Assembly (NCBI RefSeq): GCF_902459615.1
Contig: NZ_CABPSA010000006.1
Location: 186,001 to 250,000 of the forward strand
Reading direction: 5' to 3'
Source: Pandoraea commovens
GTDB lineage: Bacteria; Pseudomonadota; Gammaproteobacteria; Burkholderiales; Burkholderiaceae
Length of the DNA stretch: 64,000 nucleotides
Position numbers and translations under genes: made by a program. The notes under the pieces were generated by a model. It had not been told where the DNA came from, searched no databases, and saw only the letters and a program-made list of their open reading frames with translations. This document shows positions 1 through 7,150 of this stretch, piece after piece; position 1 is the first letter of the stretch, and every line of letters begins with the position of its first letter.

Positions 1-857
1 ATCTCGTGCGGTGTCGGAATCTCCACGTGATAGCCGCGCTCGGTGTCGAAGACGATGCTGTCGCCCAACTGCTGCACGAAGGGCGCCGACCACGCACCGG
101 CCGCGACGACAACGGCGCTTGCGGCTTCGCGCCCCTTGTCCGTATGCACCGCCACGGCCTGCCCGCCGTTGGTCTCGATGGCTGTCGCAGCGGCATCGAC
201 GAGGCGTCCGCCTCGCGCCACGACCTGAGCGGTCAGACGCGCAAGCAACGCGGCCGGGTCCGACGTGTGTCCCGTCTCGCTGATATAACGCGCGCCGATG
301 AAATCGTTCGACAACGTGGGTTCGAACTCGTGAAGCGCGCCGGCGTCCAGCGTGTCGATCTGTACGCCGTTGTCACGCCGCAAGGCCATGCCGCCTTCAT
401 CGCCTGCCATGCCGTCCTGACTGGAGTAGGCAATCAGATACCCACGACGGGTCACGAGGTCGTTCGCGTTGGCATCGTCAAGCAGGGGTTGATACGCGTC
501 GAGTGCCGGGCCGAGCAGGGCGCGCAACGCGCGTGCCTGTTGTGCCACCCGTGCGGGCTGACTCGCTGCGATAAAGCGCATCAACCACGGCACCATGCGA
601 GGCAGATAGCCCCAGCGAAGCACCAGCGGGCCATCCGGTTGCATCAGCCATCCCGGCACTTGCCAGAGCACGCCCGGCATGGCGATGGGGACGACCGACG
701 AACCGTTGATACAACCGGCGTTGCCCAGCGAGGCTGCCTGACGCGCCGACTGCCGGTCGACGAGAGTCACGGCATGCCCTGCGCGCTGAAGATAAGCGGC
801 AGTACATACGCCGACCAAACCGCCCCCGATAACGACGACGGGACGTGAATCGCTCAT
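1..857 (-). CDS. DadA-like FAD-dependent amino acid dehydrogenase, C-terminus beyond window
   Basis: The reading frame opens with a Rossmann dinucleotide fold (VVVIGGGLVGVCTAAYLQ) close to the N-terminus, followed by an acidic residue at the end of the second strand (LVDRQ). This is the pattern of DAO-fold flavoproteins such as D-amino acid dehydrogenase. The visible 285 residues include a conserved GNAG segment near residue 45 and the motif RGYHVEIPTP at the window edge, both typical of the DadA group. Such enzymes oxidise D-amino acids or related amines and pass electrons to the respiratory chain. The gene is cut by the left edge, so about a third is missing. The exact substrate cannot be told. 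The start is the ATG at 857. Confidence 0.82.
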   Translation of the reverse strand, partial: MSDSRPVVVIGGGLVGVCTAAYLQRAGHAVTLVDRQSARQAASLGNAGCINGSSVVPIAMPGVLWQVPGWLMQPDGPLVLRWGYLPRMVPWLMRFIAASQPARVAQQARALRALLGPALDAYQPLLDDANANDLVTRRGYLIAYSSQDGMAGDEGGMALRRDNGVQIDTLDAGALHEFEPTLSNDFIGARYISETGHTSDPAALLARLTAQVVARGGRLVDAAATAIETNGGQAVAVHTDKGREAASAVVVAAGAWSAPFVQQLGDSIVFDTERGYHVEIPTPHE

Positions 858-966
858 GAAGCCGTCCTGCGAAAATTCGAAAACGCCTAGTGTACTGCGT
901 CGGGCCTGCGAGACCGATGGCCCTCAAAATTCCCTTCCATTCCTCGGTCCAGGCTCAGATCCGGCA

Positions 967-1800
967 TCAGATCATTTCCAGCGGACGTTTGCGCGACGGC
1001 GCTTCGAAGTGGTGATCGAGCAAATCCAGTTCTTCGTCGCTCAGCGTGATGTCGTGCGCGGCACGGTTCGCACGCACGTGGGCCTCGGACCCGGCCTTCG
1101 GGATGGCAATGACGCCGGGACGGCTCAATACCCAGGCCAATGCAATCTGTAGCGGCTCGACGTGACGCTTGCGTGCAATCTCGCTAAGGACGCCATTCGT
1201 CGGCAAGCGCCCTTGTTCGATGGGCGAGTAGGCCATCATCGGCAATCGATTCGTCGCAAGCCAGGGCATCAGATCGTACTCGGGGCCGCGTCGCGAAAGA
1301 TTGAACAGCACCTGATCCGTCGCGCACGCGGTGCCGCCCGGTGCGTCGAACAATTCATCCATGTCGTCCGCATCGAAATTGCTCACGCCCCATTGGCGGA
1401 TCTTCCCCGCGTCGATCAGCGCTTCGAAGCCGGCAATCGTGTCTTCGAGCGGAACATCGCCACGCCAATGCAAGAGGTAGAGGTCGATGCGGTCGGTGCG
1501 CAGACGCTTGAGGCTTCGCTCGCACGCCGCGACTACGCCACGTTGCGAGGCGTTATGCGGATACACCTTGCTTACGAGAAAGACCTCGTCGCGCAAGCCG
1601 TCGAGCGCTTCGCCCACGAGGCTTTCCGTCGCGCCTTCGCCATACATCTCGGCGGTATCGACCAGTGTCATGCCAAGCGAGACGCCCAGACGCAACGCGG
1701 CAATCTCGTCGCGACGGCGCTCGGGCTTCTCACCCATCATCCATGTGCCCTGCCCAAGCACGGGCACGGTGTCGCCTTGGGGGAAAGTGATGTTTCGCAT
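967..1800 (-). CDS. Aldo/keto reductase
   Basis: A 277-residue single-domain TIM-barrel oxidoreductase. The catalytic tetrad of the aldo/keto reductase family is visible: Asp48 and Tyr53 (DTAEMYGEG), Lys78 (VSKVY) and His111 (LLHWRG). Near the C-terminus, a PKAGS segment followed by an R-N pair matches the NADPH-binding loop. The frame stays open further upstream to 1887, but the ATG at 1800 has a strong AGGAGG ribosome site 8 nt before it and aligns with the family N-terminus, so it is preferred. It probably reduces small aldehydes or ketones with NADPH. It stands alone, and no substrate can be inferred from its neighbours. Confidence 0.9.
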   Translation of the reverse strand: MRNITFPQGDTVPVLGQGTWMMGEKPERRRDEIAALRLGVSLGMTLVDTAEMYGEGATESLVGEALDGLRDEVFLVSKVYPHNASQRGVVAACERSLKRLRTDRIDLYLLHWRGDVPLEDTIAGFEALIDAGKIRQWGVSNFDADDMDELFDAPGGTACATDQVLFNLSRRGPEYDLMPWLATNRLPMMAYSPIEQGRLPTNGVLSEIARKRHVEPLQIALAWVLSRPGVIAIPKAGSEAHVRANRAAHDITLSDEELDLLDHHFEAPSRKRPLEMI

Positions 1801-2129
1801 GATCTGTCCTCCTGGATTTTGATGAACATTATCTGCCTGCAAGTCGAGCCGTGACCAGTGCTGTGAGGGCTTCACGCAACACTTCAAGGTGCCGTCCTAT
1901 CTTTTGGATCGGATTCGTCCTAGACACGGTACAGACATTGCCGCTTCTGCATTCGTGCACCCATTCTCTCGGATAGTTCACAAACCTTTCATGGCTGTGT
2001 CGCGATAGGCTGATCTCACCGATGCACATTGCGAATGTTGCTCCGCAGCGAGACGGCTCGGTGATGGCTCCTGCGATGTGTGTCGGGCCTTGCGCAACGA
2101 AGTAGGCGAAGAGACGAAGGGAGAGAAAA
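1801..2129. other. Gap between aldo/keto reductase and the candidate small RNA
   Basis: About 330 bases with no convincing coding region. A frame runs through on the minus strand, but its codon use and composition do not look like protein. It should contain the aldo/keto reductase promoter. I see no strong dyad. Confidence 0.4.
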
Positions 2130-2340
2130 AGAAAGCCCCGCGAACGGGGCTTTAAAGGCCGACCGGGCGTGCGTCGGCCAAGGAGGTTCATCGATGTGGC
2201 ACCGCAGCGAGTCTGTGTGCCGAGGAGGTATTGTCGGCAGAGTTGGCGAATCGATGGGAAGGAGGAATCCGAATGTCGAGGAGAATTTTTGCGTAACAAA
2301 ATGTGACGATTTGCAGCCTGTTCGCGCAGCGAGACGGGCG
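2130..2340 (-). ncRNA. Candidate small RNA with repeated CCUCC loops
   Basis: On the minus strand a perfect 8-bp hairpin (arms 2132-2139 and 2146-2153) is followed by a U-rich tail, so it reads as an intrinsic terminator. No protein gene precedes it on that strand. The 190 nt upstream carry CCUCC at 2182-2186, 2224-2228 and 2261-2265 (complement of the plus-strand GGAGG) and a CUCC at 2280-2283, roughly 40 nt apart. The second lies in the 10-nt loop of a perfect 5-bp stem (2219-2223 with 2234-2238), and the first in the loop of a shorter stem (2177-2180 with 2197-2200). C-rich loops of this kind are known in trans-acting RNAs that mask ribosome sites, such as xanthomonad sX13 and alphaproteobacterial CCUCCUCCC RNAs. 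The 5' end is not defined. Confidence 0.5.
2132..2153 (-). terminator. Intrinsic terminator of the candidate small RNA
   Basis: Stem AAAGCCCC/GGGGCTTT with a 6-nt loop. Reading leftward it is followed by a T-rich run (complement of gagaaaaag), and on the plus strand no T-run follows. The terminator therefore serves a minus-strand transcript. Confidence 0.7.
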
Positions 2341-2384
2341 CGATAATGGGGGCTCGCCTAAAACAGCAGAGGAGTCCCCCCGAG

Positions 2385-2957
2385 ATGGCCAAAGCGATCA
2401 AGTTCCACTCACTCGGCTCACCGCTTTCTCCCGTTCAGCGCTACGCACCCCCTGCGATCTTTTTTCACTGGCTGGTGGCGCTGCTGATCGTGATTGCGTA
2501 TGCCGCCGTGATCACGAAGGGATATCTGCCGAAAGGCAGTGCACCGCGAGCGCTGAGCATGACGATTCACGAGTGGGCCGGAATCGCTGTGCTGGTCGTC
2601 GCCGTGCCGCGTTTGCTCTGGCGTCTGATCAAGAGATCGCCGGGACCGCTGCCCGGTCAGGGGTGGCTGGTACGCATGGGGTCGTCACTCGTGCATCTGT
2701 TGCTGTATCTGTTCATCTTCGCGCAGCCGGTGCTAGGCTATCTGACGCTCAACGCAGGTGGGCACGTGCTAACAATTCCGGGGCTGGATATCGCGCTGCC
2801 GCAGTTCATCGGCAAAGACGACGAGATGCTCCACTCCATCAAGGATATTCACGAAACGCTGGGAAGCGCGTTCTACTGGGTGATCGGTTTGCATGCGCTG
2901 GCGGCGTTGTGGCATCACTATTTCCGTCGTGACGACACGCTGCGTCGCATGCTGTGA
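2385..2957 (+). CDS. Cytochrome b561 (CybB family)
   Basis: A 190-residue membrane protein with four hydrophobic helices and the histidine pattern of bacterial b561: FFHW (His28) in helix 1, IHEW (His62) at helix 2, and IHETLG (His156) with GLHA (His170) in helices 3-4. These ligate two b hemes. The family oxidises quinol, and some members act as superoxide:ubiquinone oxidoreductase. The ATG at 2385 is chosen because the protein then starts in the usual short cytoplasmic tail. An in-frame ATG at 2346 would add 13 residues of no recognised sequence. The 5' end lies just beyond the candidate small RNA, which is transcribed the other way. Confidence 0.9.
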   Translation: MAKAIKFHSLGSPLSPVQRYAPPAIFFHWLVALLIVIAYAAVITKGYLPKGSAPRALSMTIHEWAGIAVLVVAVPRLLWRLIKRSPGPLPGQGWLVRMGSSLVHLLLYLFIFAQPVLGYLTLNAGGHVLTIPGLDIALPQFIGKDDEMLHSIKDIHETLGSAFYWVIGLHALAALWHHYFRRDDTLRRML

Positions 2958-3043
2958 GGGTCCGCCCGAGCGTGTGAGTGCGACGCGATAGGATCGCGCG
3001 CCCGAAGATTCTCCGAGCGCGCGTTTGGTTCGATCAGGCGTGA

Positions 3044-5245
3044 TCAGAACGCGAAGCGAACACCCGCAAACACGCTGCGGCCGTCGCCCGGGTAGAACAC
3101 GGCGGTGTTGGCCGTGCGGGCGTCGGTGACGGTGCTGAAATCCGACACATAACGCTTGTCGGTCAGATTGCGCGCGTCGACATAGAACGTCACGCCTCGC
3201 TGGATCAGATACGACGCCTGCAAGCCGATCAGTGTGTAGCTGGGCACGCGCATCGTGTTGGCGTAGTCGACCCACGCGCCAGTGGGCACCCAGTCGAGGG
3301 ACGCCGCGATCTGGAACCGATCCGACAGCGCATAGCCAAGCGTTGTACGCAGCACATTGGTCGGCACGCCAGCGATGCGGTTGTTGCCGTATTGCGGATC
3401 GTCTCGGAAGCGGAAGTCGCTGTAGTTCCAGATCTGCGTCAATGTCACGCGGTCGCCGGTGGCCGCCACGTTCTTGAACAGGTCGACGGACGCGCCGACT
3501 TCGAGACCCTGAAGCACAGTCTTGTTCGCATTGAAGGTCGACGCCGGAACGTCGGGAGACGTCGTGTACTGGAGCAGTTGGTCGCGCACCATCGAACGGT
3601 AGGCGGTAACGTCCCACGCCACGCGATCAAGCTTGCCGCGTGTGCCGACTTCGATCGTCCAGGCATGTTGCGACGCCAGCGGCACGAATCGCGACGTCGC
3701 CCCGAACGTCTGCGACAGATCGGTAAAGTCGGGCACGTCTGCGCTGCGCGTGATGTCGATAAACGCCTGAACGTCCTTGCGCGGCTCCCAGAGCAGTCCG
3801 ATCTTGGGATTCACGCCAGAGTAGGCGGCGCTAGTGGAGCGATAGTTGACGTCGCCCGGCACACCGCCGTAATCGATGTACTGGCGAACGTCACGGTACG
3901 CCTTGGCACCGACCATGAGGCCGAGCGTCGGCAGGAAGAACAGACGGTTCTCGAAATACGCCTCGTAGTTGTAAGCGCTCTGACGGGAGTCGAGCGTTTG
4001 CGCGCCGCGATTGCCATTCACATTGACGTATTGATCGGCCTTCGTATTGCCACCGAAGAAGCGCGCGCCCACGATCAGGTCGTTACGCATGCCCGCGAGC
4101 GTCAGGTTCGCCGTGTAGCGGGGCGCTATGCCGTAGGTCCAGCCATCCTGATCGATGACCTGGAAGATCGGGTGATACAGGCTCTTGTGAATGACCCACG
4201 ACGCGATATCGAGCTGGCCGACGTCGAAGCGAATCGTGGTCAGGTTGCCCAGGCGTTCGGTGCGGGTGTTGCGTGCCTGATCGCCGGAGACTGCGGAAGC
4301 CGCCGCCTTGGTGGGATTGTTCAGCGCGTCGAACAGCGACAACGTGCCCGGCAGCTTCTGGTCGACGATGTAAGCGCCGAAGAAGAAACGCGTTTCCACG
4401 CGCGGCGAGAATTTGTAGCCGATGTTCGCGTTGATCTGGGCGTAGTTGCCCTTCGCGTGATCGCGATAGCCATCGGACCGGTTGAGCGTCACGGTCGCGA
4501 GCGCGTCGAGCGGCCCGAAGATGCGCGACATCTGTCCGCTAGCGCGAATGGTGCCGAAGCTGCCGCCTTCGAGCCGGAACTGGTTCGGGGCCTCTGCCGT
4601 GTAGGCCGTGGGCGTGACGAAGTTCAGCGCACCGCCCAATGTGGTCGAACCGTAGGTGAGGCCGTTGCCACCCTTGTAGACCTCGGTGGAGCGCAGGCCC
4701 ATCGGGTCGATCTGATAGTAGTCGCCGCTGCCGTCGGCCGAGTTGGTGGGAATCCCGTCCTGCAGGATTTCGAGGCCGCGTACGTGATAGCCGCGAGCGA
4801 TGCCGGAGCCGCGAATCGACACGCGTAGCTCCTGCCCGTAACGGTTCTGGACATAGACGCCGGGACTGTCTTTGAGTACGTCGCGCAGGTTGAACGCGTA
4901 GGTGTTCTGGTAGCTGTCGGCGTCGACGAAGCCGACGGAGCCTGCGGTCTGGAAAAGATTGGCCTTCTGCTCCTCCACGCTGGGGGACGTAAGCGACTCC
5001 GCCGGGGCGGTCACGTTGGTGACGGGCAACGTAGCGGTTGGTGCTGTCGTCGTGGTGACCGGGGACGTGTCTGCGGCGGCAAGGACTACTGGGGCCGCGG
5101 GAGCCACAGGATTCACCGCAGCGGCGCCTGCCGAGGCCATCGATGCTGCGGGGTTCGAGGTGAGTGCGTGTGCTGCGCTGCCCAGCGAGGCGAAGGCGAG
5201 CGCGATGGCCGCTTGCAACGGCTTCTGCGTCATGAAACGTGACAT
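3044..5245 (-). CDS. TonB-dependent outer membrane receptor, possibly for copper or a metal chelate
   Basis: A 733-residue receptor. Residues 1-28 form a signal peptide ending ALA-like at AHALTS. A long Ala/Thr linker leads to a TonB-box-like LPVTNVTAP near residue 73. The plug domain follows (RDVLKDSPGVYVQNRYGQ, then IRGSGIARGYHVRGL), then the 22-strand barrel, ending in the terminal Phe typical of barrel proteins. It imports a ligand across the outer membrane using TonB energy. It lies 198 bp downstream of a DUF2946 gene on the same strand. In Bordetella a CXXC-containing DUF2946 gene precedes a receptor (bfrG) controlled by copper, so copper is the best guess. The specificity is inferred, not seen. 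Confidence 0.85.
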   Translation of the reverse strand: MSRFMTQKPLQAAIALAFASLGSAAHALTSNPAASMASAGAAAVNPVAPAAPVVLAAADTSPVTTTTAPTATLPVTNVTAPAESLTSPSVEEQKANLFQTAGSVGFVDADSYQNTYAFNLRDVLKDSPGVYVQNRYGQELRVSIRGSGIARGYHVRGLEILQDGIPTNSADGSGDYYQIDPMGLRSTEVYKGGNGLTYGSTTLGGALNFVTPTAYTAEAPNQFRLEGGSFGTIRASGQMSRIFGPLDALATVTLNRSDGYRDHAKGNYAQINANIGYKFSPRVETRFFFGAYIVDQKLPGTLSLFDALNNPTKAAASAVSGDQARNTRTERLGNLTTIRFDVGQLDIASWVIHKSLYHPIFQVIDQDGWTYGIAPRYTANLTLAGMRNDLIVGARFFGGNTKADQYVNVNGNRGAQTLDSRQSAYNYEAYFENRLFFLPTLGLMVGAKAYRDVRQYIDYGGVPGDVNYRSTSAAYSGVNPKIGLLWEPRKDVQAFIDITRSADVPDFTDLSQTFGATSRFVPLASQHAWTIEVGTRGKLDRVAWDVTAYRSMVRDQLLQYTTSPDVPASTFNANKTVLQGLEVGASVDLFKNVAATGDRVTLTQIWNYSDFRFRDDPQYGNNRIAGVPTNVLRTTLGYALSDRFQIAASLDWVPTGAWVDYANTMRVPSYTLIGLQASYLIQRGVTFYVDARNLTDKRYVSDFSTVTDARTANTAVFYPGDGRSVFAGVRFAF

Positions 5246-5443
5246 GAATGTCTCTCTCGCGACCGAATGACGGCCGCCTGATGATCGTGAGTGTCAAATG
5301 TCCGTAGTCGGCCAGGCGCGCACGGCGAGCCACGCGTTCGCGAGACGAGCGCGAACGTCAGGGCAAGCCGAGAGGCAGGCAGAGCAAAACGGGTTCGACA
5401 TGAGCCACCGGCATTGAAAGGCAATGGCCGGAAGTCGGGAGGA
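5246..5443. other. 198-base leader region between the DUF2946 gene and the receptor
   Basis: Non-coding on both strands as far as I can judge, and transcribed leftward if the two genes form one operon. A GAGAGA-type ribosome site precedes the receptor start. No terminator hairpin with a U-run is visible, which is compatible with co-transcription. Confidence 0.4.
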
Positions 5444-5947
5444 TCAGACGGTGAGGGACGGTGGCGCGCGCGCTAAGGCGTCGGAGAAACGGGCGCGCGG
5501 GAAATGCGGCACCGGAGCCCGGGGGGAGGCGACGATACCAGTCGGCGCGGCAGGCGGGGGGAGATGGAAAGCGGTGGTGACGAGCGGCTGATGCGTCCAC
5601 AAGGCGCAATATCCGCACTTCTCCCAGTGATCTGCGGAGTCGAGCGAGTGACCGGCGTTGCCGTGTTCGCTGTGCAGACCCGTGGGCTGGGTGTGAGCCG
5701 GGGCGGGTGGTGCCTGCGCGTCGTCATGGCCGCTGTGGCCGTCATGGGCAGGCTCGCGTTGGGCGTCGACGCGCGGCGTGGTGTTCGTGCTCAGTGAGGC
5801 TTGCGTGCCTTGCACCGTGCAGTAGACCGCGAACGGATCCGTCTGCATCGCGGCGCGCCATTGCGCAATCGCGGGCATGAGCGCAGCCAGCAGGATCGCC
5901 AGCAGGGCGATCCCGATTGCGACGCGATGCTGACGAAGCTTGCGCAT
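5444..5947 (-). CDS. DUF2946 family protein, His-rich with CXXC
   Basis: A 167-residue protein starting with a hydrophobic segment (residues 9-28) that can act as a signal or anchor. It then has a single Cys43, a His-rich stretch (residues 66-100 with HDGHSGHDD and HSEHGNAGH) and a KCGYC motif with Cys111 and Cys114 followed by His119. This is the DUF2946 architecture. Family members are linked to copper handling or to translational control of neighbouring copper genes. It is directly upstream of the TonB-dependent receptor. The start at 5947 lacks a clear ribosome site, and the 30 bases upstream consist of a short GGATTNGAC-type repeat, so initiation may be weak or regulated. Confidence 0.8.
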   Translation of the reverse strand: MRKLRQHRVAIGIALLAILLAALMPAIAQWRAAMQTDPFAVYCTVQGTQASLSTNTTPRVDAQREPAHDGHSGHDDAQAPPAPAHTQPTGLHSEHGNAGHSLDSADHWEKCGYCALWTHQPLVTTAFHLPPPAAPTGIVASPRAPVPHFPRARFSDALARAPPSLTV

Positions 5948-6056
5948 GCTGGGCCGGATTGGACGGATTAGACGGATTAAGTCGGATCAAGCGGACGGGC
6001 GAAAAACACGGGAATCGCCGGGCGGTCTGACGGATCAGCCCGCGAGAGCGTCCCCC

Positions 6057-6084
6057 GATTACGTCATAAGGTCATCACGTAATC
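6057..6084. promoter_or_regulatory. Inverted repeat upstream of the DUF2946-receptor unit
   Basis: GATTACGT and ACGTAATC, two perfect 8-bp arms separated by 12 bases and centred about 120 bp upstream of the DUF2946 start. It could be an operator for that unit. No known consensus matched from memory. Confidence 0.4.
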
Positions 6085-6197
6085 AGCTAACCGCGCGGGT
6101 CGCCGTGAAGGCAAAGACGCGGATCAGGCGGCTCTCGGGAAGGAGGCATTGTAGGGGGTCTTGCCGAGGGGCGTAAATGCTTTGCGTTCGCATGTAG

Positions 6198-6226
6198 GGA
6201 CGACGCGACAATTTGTCGCATCGTCC
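6198..6226. promoter_or_regulatory. 29-bp interrupted palindrome with GCGACAA/TTGTCGC core
   Basis: The core GCGACAA-T-TTGTCGC (6205-6219) is flanked by matching GGACGA and TCGTCC, with one mismatch pair in between. A related dyad lies at 7088-7102 on the other side of ompW. The function is unknown: it could be a regulator site or a dispersed genomic motif. Confidence 0.5.
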
Positions 6227-6233
6227 GATGGAA

Positions 6234-6272
6234 CCAAAAAAAGGAGCGCCACGGCCCCCCGGCACGTGGCGC
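6234..6272 (-). terminator. Intrinsic terminator of the OmpW gene
   Basis: Arms GCGCCACG (6246-6253) and CGTGGCGC (6265-6272), 14 bases after the OmpW stop codon. On the minus strand a run of seven T residues follows shortly after the stem (plus-strand ccaaaaaaagg). Confidence 0.8.
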
Positions 6273-6285
6273 CCCACACTGGACA

Positions 6286-6987
6286 TCAGAACTTCATGCC
6301 AACGCCGACGCCGACAATCAGCGGGTCGATGTGCAACGTGCCGAGGTCGGTGCCCGCGAGCGACGTATCGGTCTTCATCCAGATCTTCTTGATGTCGATG
6401 TTGAAGAAGAGGTTTTTCGTCATCTGGATGTCCACACCGGCTTGCAGCGCCGGTCCGACACTGTGGTTCTTGATCGAGATGGGCGTGCCGCCCGCATTCA
6501 GGTTGCTGTTCCAGAAGCGCGTGTAGTTGATGCCCGCGCCAACATAGGGGCGCACCTTCCCCGCGTGATTGAAGTGGTATTGCAGCAGGAGTGTCGGCGG
6601 CAACACATTCACGCCGCCGAGATGCCCGAGGTTCGACGTGAGCTGATGGCGCGACATGCCGAGAATGAGTTCGACGCCGACGTTGTCGAGAATCATGTAC
6701 GTGAAATCGAGTTCCGGCACGATCGCGTTGTTGACGGTGACGCCGAGCGTCGGCAGGACGCTGCCGCTCGCATGCGAATCCGGCAGGATGCCGATAGCGC
6801 GCACGCGCGCGAGGATGTCGCCAGCATAGATGCCCTGCGAACTGTCCTTGATGAAACCGAAGGTCTTCGTGGTGGCGGCGTTGTCGGTGGCCGGTGCCGT
6901 GCTTTGTGCAAATGCGGATGCGCTGAAGAGGGCGGCACCGGTAGCCAGTGCGGCGGCGAGAGCCGTGGCGCCGAGGGAGTGCTTCAT
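6286..6987 (-). CDS. ompW: OmpW family outer membrane protein
   Basis: A 233-residue small beta-barrel protein. The start at 6987 gives a clean signal peptide (MKHSLGATALAAALATG..., cleaved after AFA). The mature part has the family signatures: GVTVNNAIVPELDFTYM, LLLQYHFNHAGKVRPYVGAGINYTRF, and a C-terminal GVGVGMKF ending in Phe for insertion by the BAM complex. OmpW forms an eight-stranded channel for small hydrophobic molecules and responds to oxygen and stress in other proteobacteria. A longer frame opens at 7062, but it would put 25 charged residues before the signal. The gene diverges from the penicillin-binding protein, and a GCGACA dyad sits between them. Confidence 0.92.
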   Translation of the reverse strand: MKHSLGATALAAALATGAALFSASAFAQSTAPATDNAATTKTFGFIKDSSQGIYAGDILARVRAIGILPDSHASGSVLPTLGVTVNNAIVPELDFTYMILDNVGVELILGMSRHQLTSNLGHLGGVNVLPPTLLLQYHFNHAGKVRPYVGAGINYTRFWNSNLNAGGTPISIKNHSVGPALQAGVDIQMTKNLFFNIDIKKIWMKTDTSLAGTDLGTLHIDPLIVGVGVGMKF

Positions 6988-7087
6988 GATGTTGTCCAAA
7001 GTCGTGTGTGAGCACGACCGATGGTAGAAGCACGATGCGCTGCGGAACTTGATGCGCGTCAAGCGGGAGACAGCGCGACCGCGTCAT

Positions 7088-7102
7088 GCGACAAACTGTC
7101 GC
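7088..7102. promoter_or_regulatory. GCGACA/TGTCGC dyad in the ompW-pbp divergent gap
   Basis: Perfect 6-bp arms with a 3-base centre, placed between the divergent starts of ompW (6987) and the penicillin-binding protein (7151). It is closely related to the dyad at 6205-6219. It is a candidate operator for one or both genes. Confidence 0.45.
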
Positions 7103-7150
7103 GCGCCCCGGTTTTGGTAGGATGCGGACTTTGCCACGCATTCCCCCATC

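Noticed and set aside
1829-2401. A 190-codon minus-strand frame over the gap before cytochrome b561
   Set aside because: It has no start with a ribosome site and an uneven composition, and it crosses a full intrinsic terminator. The small RNA reading explains the region better.
5952-5990. GACGGATTA-like repeats near the DUF2946 start
   Set aside because: About three imperfect copies. They are too short and degenerate to treat as a CRISPR or minisatellite, and are noted only as a feature of the leader.
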